From positions 2,511,448-2,575,447 of the forward strand of contig CACRXP010000015.1 of assembly GCA_902702965.1 (NCBI GenBank): a stretch of 64,000 bases of DNA, read 5' to 3'. The notes below the pieces were generated by a model. It had not been told where the DNA came from and did no database searches. It worked only from the letters and a program-made list of their open reading frames with translations. The DNA is from Spirometra erinaceieuropaei (lineage: Eukaryota; Platyhelminthes; Cestoda; Diphyllobothriidea; Diphyllobothriidae). A program made the translations under genes and the position numbers. This document shows, piece after piece, positions 58,561-64,000 of this stretch; positions within the stretch are counted from its first letter, which is position 1, and the number at the start of each line of letters is the position of its first letter.

Positions 58561-60438
58561 AAATGTATGGTCATTGAATCATCGGACATCGTCGACATCA
58601 GCTCAGACAACCAATCCACAACTCCAGGCCACTTGGAACCTGAAACCTGAACGTGAATTATTAGGTTGTCGAGCATTCGCGTTTACAATGTGGGATTTTG
58701 CCCACGGGTCCACCTTATGTGCACTGTCATCGAGCGCAATACGTTCTGATTGTATGAACTTTCTGGTCTTCTTCGTCGACCTTTCTCGATCGCGGTAGTA
58801 CCTGTGCAGAATCTCGAGCGAAACCCCCGGGCAAAACAAAGTCGCCCGCAATGAGTGTATATCAATGACTGTCGACCCTTGGGAGGGGAATGCCTACTAA
58901 ATTAAAAGGAGTAGGACTATGTCCGCCACAGTGTTAATTTAGTACTAGAGTTTACTAGAATGCCTCTTAACTCTATTGAAGTATGCGGAATGAGTTAGCT
59001 CACTCAGCCATTAATCATGCCCAAAGCGACGTAAACCACCTGATAACGTTACAGCTTATACCCCAATGATAACGGATGGCGAAGTTACTGTTTACTTAAT
59101 CTTGCTGGTTTTAAGCTCACGCCCCCAATTTCTACTTCTAATCCTACTTTCTCTTCCTCTTGGGGGAATTTTTAATGGATGATTTTAGTAATCCTAATCC
59201 AAGCGTCCCTTGCATATGTGCTACATTGATAGACATCAGTTTGGTTTTCTTGTGCGTAGTAATCTGATCCGCCATCTGGATTTCTTCTTTTCCATCCGCA
59301 TTAGCATGGACCTGTCGAATATTACCTCGCGTCACAGGCAGCACAAAAACGGTAAAATGCTTCAACAAGGCGGTGCAAGAAGTAGTTTACAGAGTCGTCG
59401 TAACTTTCGTTCCCTCTTTTCAAGCGCCTGACTGTTTGCCGCTCGCCAAAGGCCTGAAAACAAAATTTGCTATAGTTGACTCTTTTTTTGTCGTTGTGAC
59501 GCAGGAATGCGGGAAAATTGAACAACCTAAGTCACCTTGTCGCAACCACACAGACACGCATCACATCACCTTGAATGTCATGCTTTAGCGCTAACTCGTG
59601 GCCTTTTCCGGGTAGATGACATTCGTCGCCGCGATCTCTGACCGGTTCAGCGACAACTAGTGCGAGAACCACCGTTACATCTGCACTTTTGCACCAGCCT
59701 GTGTTCTGCGTCCCGACGCAGTTTTGGTTGCCGACGTAACCATGACGCGGAGATTGAATGAGCCGGCACGTTTGTCCCATGTTCGCTGATTCATTGCCAA
59801 ATACTAAATAGGTATAAAGCTGTAGGCGTTTCGCATAGAGATTTGGCACACTTTTGCGTAAGGTTCTATCACCTTATCACTAATGATTAGTTCCAAATCC
59901 GTTTGCATGCTTTTTTAAGCTAGTACCTTTGCAAATTATCGATAGGAAGGACATGGAGATCAATGTCAGGGCCAGTTTTTATACCGACCCCAAAAGTGTA
60001 AGGAGCATTTGAGTTGAGAACAATTAAGCTCGCGAGGTAGACGCGAAATGGTCGGCCACAAACGAGTAGAACTGCCGGTAGTGTGGTTATTTCCATAAAG
60101 CATGCTGTTTGCGATCCAAGTGTTTAGAGTGTTTTGAAGGTTGGCCCCAGAGGCGGCTCTGCAATTTTCTCTCAATAGTCTACGAAAATACTACTCTAAC
60201 ACAAATAATCGGATGTATATATATGTATATATGTCTATATATTCAATCAGGAATGGGCGCACACTGATCTATTGGCTTCACGAAGCAAACAAGCTCCGTA
60301 TGGGTGGCAGGGGTCACGGACAGGCAACCAATTACCAGGCCGAAGTCGTCCAAGTCATAATAGCAGCAAGGAGGGACGACAGAGAATGCGGGTAGACTGA
60401 TACAGTTCTGTTTCGGGCTTATTTTGCCTTCTGAAATA
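58561..60438. other. No confident gene
   Basis: Overlapping frames at 58603-58865 (minus) may be further decayed PLE or unrelated. A 105-codon minus frame (59532-59849) has no motif or splice support. A short TATATA-rich stretch is at 60210-60240. I see nothing else. Confidence 0.35.
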
Positions 60439-60439
60439 T

Positions 60440-60865
60440 ACAATGGTAGATGGGCGCTCACTGATCGTATGTACTGAGCTCACTCGTCCCGTTGCCCCTT
60501 ACGGGCTCTCTCTCAAGCCCAACCAGCAGCCGCACAGCCCTGTGGGCTAGAGACGGAATGGCAACACCGACAAAGACAAGGGAAACTGGCATGACCATTT
60601 CTGGCTTGTTAACCGTCATTAGGGTATGCAACGAGACGACTGAGTCCCGTAACGCGATCGGAGCACGCCCCCGTCTACCATTGTTAGCATACCCGATCGC
60701 AGCCAGCAGGACAACGATCCCGTGGCCCCGTGATTAAGGCATTGCACTTCAAACCAACTGCTCGCCGAATCGAGCCCCAGGTCTCCCACATCTCGGCGGC
60801 TAATAAGTCAGAAATGGCCATTCCAGTCCTCCGTGTCTTTATCGTTAATGCTGCTTTGCCTATAT
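60440..60865. repeat. Composite inverted SINE element, second copy
   Basis: The head GGGCGCTCACTGATCG (60453), ACTCGTCCCGTTGCCCCTTACGG-type sequence, the left arm (ACAAAGACAAGGGAAACTGG, 60579), the middle (CCCGATCGCAGCCAGCAGG, near 60700), a B-box remnant (GAATCGAGCCCC, 60767) and the right arm (GAAATGGCCATTCCAGTCCT, 60813) follow the order of the copy at 36.5-37.0 kb. Diverged but colinear. Confidence 0.7.
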
Positions 60866-63169
60866 ATTTATGCATCTGAAATATTCTTCATGCCGCCAGT
60901 ATATTATAAAAAAGATAAAATTCTTCCGAGAGGTTGACTTGCAGTCTTAGAGTTTAATACCGGTTCCACAAATCCATCATGCGCATGAAACGGTTGTATT
61001 AATTATCAGTTGTTTTCTCCCCCTGGGATTTGCACGTTCGCACTTTAAGATCAACATCATATCGTCCGAGTTCGCCTTTAAAGCGAATATGCTAATCGGT
61101 TCGAAGTTTTTGTTTTTGTCCTTTCCACCGTCATTTTGTTATGTTCCTACATTGTATGCATCGTCGCCACAGAAATGCTCTCAAAGTCCTTTTTGTTTGC
61201 GGGACTTACGCTCATAACTAAGAGCTATCATTACATATTTGGCACTCATTGCGTTTTATGGAGATATTTCAAAGACGTTCGCTGGACAGTCTTCAGTATA
61301 CTACTGAAACGCCAGTGGGATAATGAGTCCGGCAAAATTCCTTCTGTTTTTTGACAACGCATCTTTTAATTAACTCTCGCGCGTGATAGACTACATTATT
61401 GTCCTTTTTTCAAGTTGCTTGAACAAAGTTTAGCTTTGGAATATCATACGTTATCCATTATTTCTCACCTCCGCCACTTGGAAATTTACGCATCTTTGGG
61501 AGGTCAGGGTAAAAAATGACTTTGGACTGGGTAACCCAGTATCATTTGTCAACAGTCTGGTAAGAGTGTGGTTAAACCCGCAAACTTTCAGGAGCATTCG
61601 AGCACCCTGATTTAGTTATGCTGTCAGTTTTCTGAATCTCAGTGCGTCCTTCTAAACTAAAACCACGGCCAAAACTTCAGTCTGATAAACAACCATACCT
61701 GACTGCCTTTACCCAGTGGGGAGTTTTCGACAATCCTACTTCTAAATTTGCGCCAGTAGGATAGCGAACTGGAACCTGTGCTACTTTTCGGAAATTTAAT
61801 TACTCATCCACCCTTTTGGACTGGTGCACAGTCCTGTCTCCGGTTTTTTCCATCATACGATTGCCTTCAATAGGTGCAGACTTAAGTTCACACCCAGCCT
61901 GCCTGCATCCTCAAGAGTGATTTGATTTTCTCGTACGAATCGTTACACTGAAGGAGGCACTGTTGAAGTTATTGCCAAGCGTTTTTTTATGGCATTACCA
62001 TGAACGTGCTGGATGGGGATGCACCGATCTCGGGAAAAGTTCACGTGTACCTTCCTCAATCAGACACTGGGGGAGGCTTCTTGTTGCTAGCAGTCTCCTA
62101 ATGTCGCTGGTGGTGTAGGTGTTGTGTACAACAGTTGCTTGTGGTATTTTAGCCTGGCGCCTCGTTAAAGTTCATTGTATGTAACGGTGCTACTACACCT
62201 CTAAACGCTGACTGAGGGGATTAAAAGGAGAGCGTGAATTTCGTCTCCCGCTAACCCGCCGAATGGTGTTAAAACTATAGTCAACTTTTGAGAGCTACTC
62301 TTTACGGGAGCCAGGAAGAGAGAAACGATCAGTTTCGGTTAGTTAGCCATCTTCAAGTCCCCAGACTCCCACGGAAGGCAGGAAGGAGTGGACGTTTGGC
62401 GCTGGATTCTATCCTCCATTGAGCTCGACGCTTCAACGGTTGGATGACGGGCTCAAAATCAGACCTTTCAGATCGTGAGAAAAATGAGAGTGTTGTCGTG
62501 TATGTTAAATCAACAAACGCCAACGACGTATAACTTTAAGCAGGCTCTATCACAACCAACATGGCCTAAGCCTCGGACAGAACTTGTGGTTCAATGCCCA
62601 GCTAAACCCAGGCCCGAGCTTTACGATTTCCGCATCTGGGGTTGAACCATTACTACCGAATAGCCAAAAGCAAGTCGGATGTGATCACTGGAATCGTCAT
62701 GCGACGACCTGCGAAGTCTCTCATCAGGAACCCTGTTGCAAAGAGCCCGCCCGCATTGTCAGCATTGCTGCTGCAAATGGATCTGCTGGCAGACTTTCCT
62801 AGAATTTTTGAATGCACCTATTTTTGATAATATGCTGGTCTACTAAGCGGGAGGGCTAGTGACCTGCGTGAAGGCGTATGGCATACCTAACAACTGGCTG
62901 TACGTTAACAACTTTTGATCCGAGTGCAGAGGGTACACATCCTGATCAGAGGCTAGACACGTTTTTTTCGCATTTTTTACCTTCCTTTCATTCAGTTTCC
63001 ATAAAGCTAAATTTAGCCTTGGGAACTTAACCCTTTGGATCATTCTTTAGTGTTTTCTCAAAATACGGATCGGAGGAGTTATTTAACCGCAGAGCACGGG
63101 TCACTATGGCCTTTTAAGACGTGCTAGTCCGATACGGGGTGATAAACCCTGTGGGTTAAAAGGACTGGA
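60866..63169. other. No confident gene
   Basis: Frames of 61-72 codons at 61136-61354 and 62584-62827 (plus). The latter reads HYYRIAKSKSDVITGIVMRR and is somewhat protein-like, but it has no acceptor or donor. A fragment near 62310-62370 weakly recalls a PLE tail end (AGAGAAACGATC). Confidence 0.35.
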
Positions 63170-63690
63170 AGCGTGTGCTACGTCAGAATCAGCAAACAAT
63201 GGTCCTCACAACCTGGTAGGCGCTGGCGGTTCCCTGACACCTGGTTCCCCGCCGGTAGATGCACTTGCGCTTCCGCTGGGTATACATGTGGCGGGCATAA
63301 CTGCCCAATCATCATCCTCGTCCTTCTGACCTCTGTTGGGACGTTGTTGGTGAAAAATCCTGACCAAGTGTATGTTATGGGCCAGGGAATGTGGTGGTAC
63401 GCCTAGGTACGGCTCCGACAGTGCCAGCCACCTGCGCCCTCCCCCACCTCTGCTCTTCCTGTCTCTGTCTTGAACTTGGGTTCATTAGGGGAGTGTGGAA
63501 GAGGAAGTGCGGTAGATGCTGCGCAAGTTCACCATCATTATAAATACTTCACGCGCAAATCGCCATGCCTGCTGCACCTTGCTGTGTAGCGACCATGGAT
63601 ATCGTTGGAATCGTCGGTCGAACTGCCGTTAAACCCTGCGACGGCCCTGGTCCACAGCCAGCTAGGATATACGGTGTCCACTCCGGTCAC
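63170..63690 (-). repeat. R1 dispersed repeat, long minus copy
   Basis: On the minus strand its blocks appear in the order of the plus copy at 54.1-54.5 kb: the inverse of GGTAGATGCTGCGCAAG (63511), then the inverses of GGTACGCC (63394) and TCCTTCTGACCTCTGTTGGG (63320). A further part toward 63170 matches 54.4-54.5 kb. Confidence 0.7.
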
Positions 63691-63709
63691 ATACGGGTCT
63701 GTATGTGTC

Positions 63710-63795
63710 ACTGTCTCTGATGATGGGTTCGGGCGAGAATCCGAAACGTTAAGCTAATAAAGCTCTTGTTCCAGCTATCGCTTCTGCTTTTTATC
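63710..63795 (+). mobile_element. Solo PLE tail with best-preserved hammerhead-like motif
   Basis: Sequence in order: CTGATGA (63717-63723), T, GGGTTC (63725-63730), a 6-base loop, GAATCC (63737-63742), GAAAC (63743-63747), GTT, then AAGCTAATAAAGCTCTTGTT and CCAGCTATCG. GGGTTC and GAATCC can pair in RNA (six pairs, one of them G-U). No PLE coding sequence is attached. Confidence 0.7.
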
Positions 63796-64000
63796 AACTA
63801 TTTTGTCGAACTTGCATCTTCTTATCTATCGGCGCAGTGTTTATTTTTACACTGGCATATTATTGAGAGTACCTGCGAAGCATGCCTGTGGTTCAACGCT
63901 GTGTCCTTCCCACATACACCGACAGAATAACTTTGTCCCAATATATCGTCGAGGTTTTTTATTAGCCTGCGACTAGAATACTGCACCTATATAAGACTTA
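63796..64000. other. Window end, nothing recognised
   Basis: No supported feature. Confidence 0.4.

Noticed and set aside
1..64000. CRISPR arrays, bacterial operons, phage or integron features
   Set aside because: No regularly spaced short repeats and no prokaryotic gene organisation; the window is eukaryotic.

Overview
The window is eukaryotic nuclear DNA, most likely from a flatworm, and my best guess is a diphyllobothriidean tapeworm. The guess rests on low coding density, GT/AG-bounded candidate exons, and a repeat landscape of decayed Penelope-like elements (PLEs) with GIY-YIG tails, a CR1/Jockey-type LINE fossil, tRNA-derived SINEs and large foldback elements. Species assignment is inference; nothing here proves it. 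There are no bacterial operons, ribosome binding sites or CRISPR arrays. An 82-base assembly gap lies at 46964-47045.

Two frames are far too long to be chance, both on the minus strand. One at 37445-41773 encodes about 1442 residues and one at 31496-33229 encodes 577 residues. Both are uninterrupted by introns, low in predicted order, rich in Ser/Pro/Arg, and end in Cys-rich tails. I recognise neither as a known family. The larger one has several Cys-cluster plus Lys/Arg-cluster motifs and three internal repeat types. They lie 4.2 kb apart in the same orientation.

The rest of the coding signal is short exon candidates. At 49904-50137 (+), 55765-55932 (-) and 56451-56561 (+) there are open ATG-initiated segments, each ending in phase 0 at CAG|GT. 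The last two are divergent with about 520 bases between them. Weaker exon candidates are at 12.4 kb (+), 17.1-17.9 kb (both strands), 19.6-19.8 kb (-) and 26.8-27.4 kb (-).

Layout by region: 0-6 kb is a mobile-element graveyard (PLE tail, PLE body, LINE). 6-17 kb is AT-rich with no confident gene. 17-20 kb is a possible gene island. 21.5-22.5 kb is foldback copy 1. 22.8-26 kb is dispersed repeats and a (CCA)26 microsatellite. 26.8-27.4 kb holds minus-strand exon candidates. 31.5-41.8 kb holds the two large frames with SINEs and a 225-base duplication between them. Foldback copy 2 is at 42.0-43.0 kb, just upstream of the large gene. 45-49.7 kb is a PLE remnant and a dense array of a GC-rich dispersed repeat ('R1', named here). 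50-53.2 kb holds a second inverted-repeat family and foldback copy 3. 54-64 kb holds R1 fragments, PLE tails, a second PLE body and a composite SINE dimer.

The most notable structures are: (i) three copies of a 946-987-base TA-flanked foldback element, (ii) hammerhead-ribozyme-like motifs at the ends of PLE copies, (iii) a composite element made of two head-to-head tRNA-SINEs that occurs more than once, and (iv) the two large undescribed-looking proteins.
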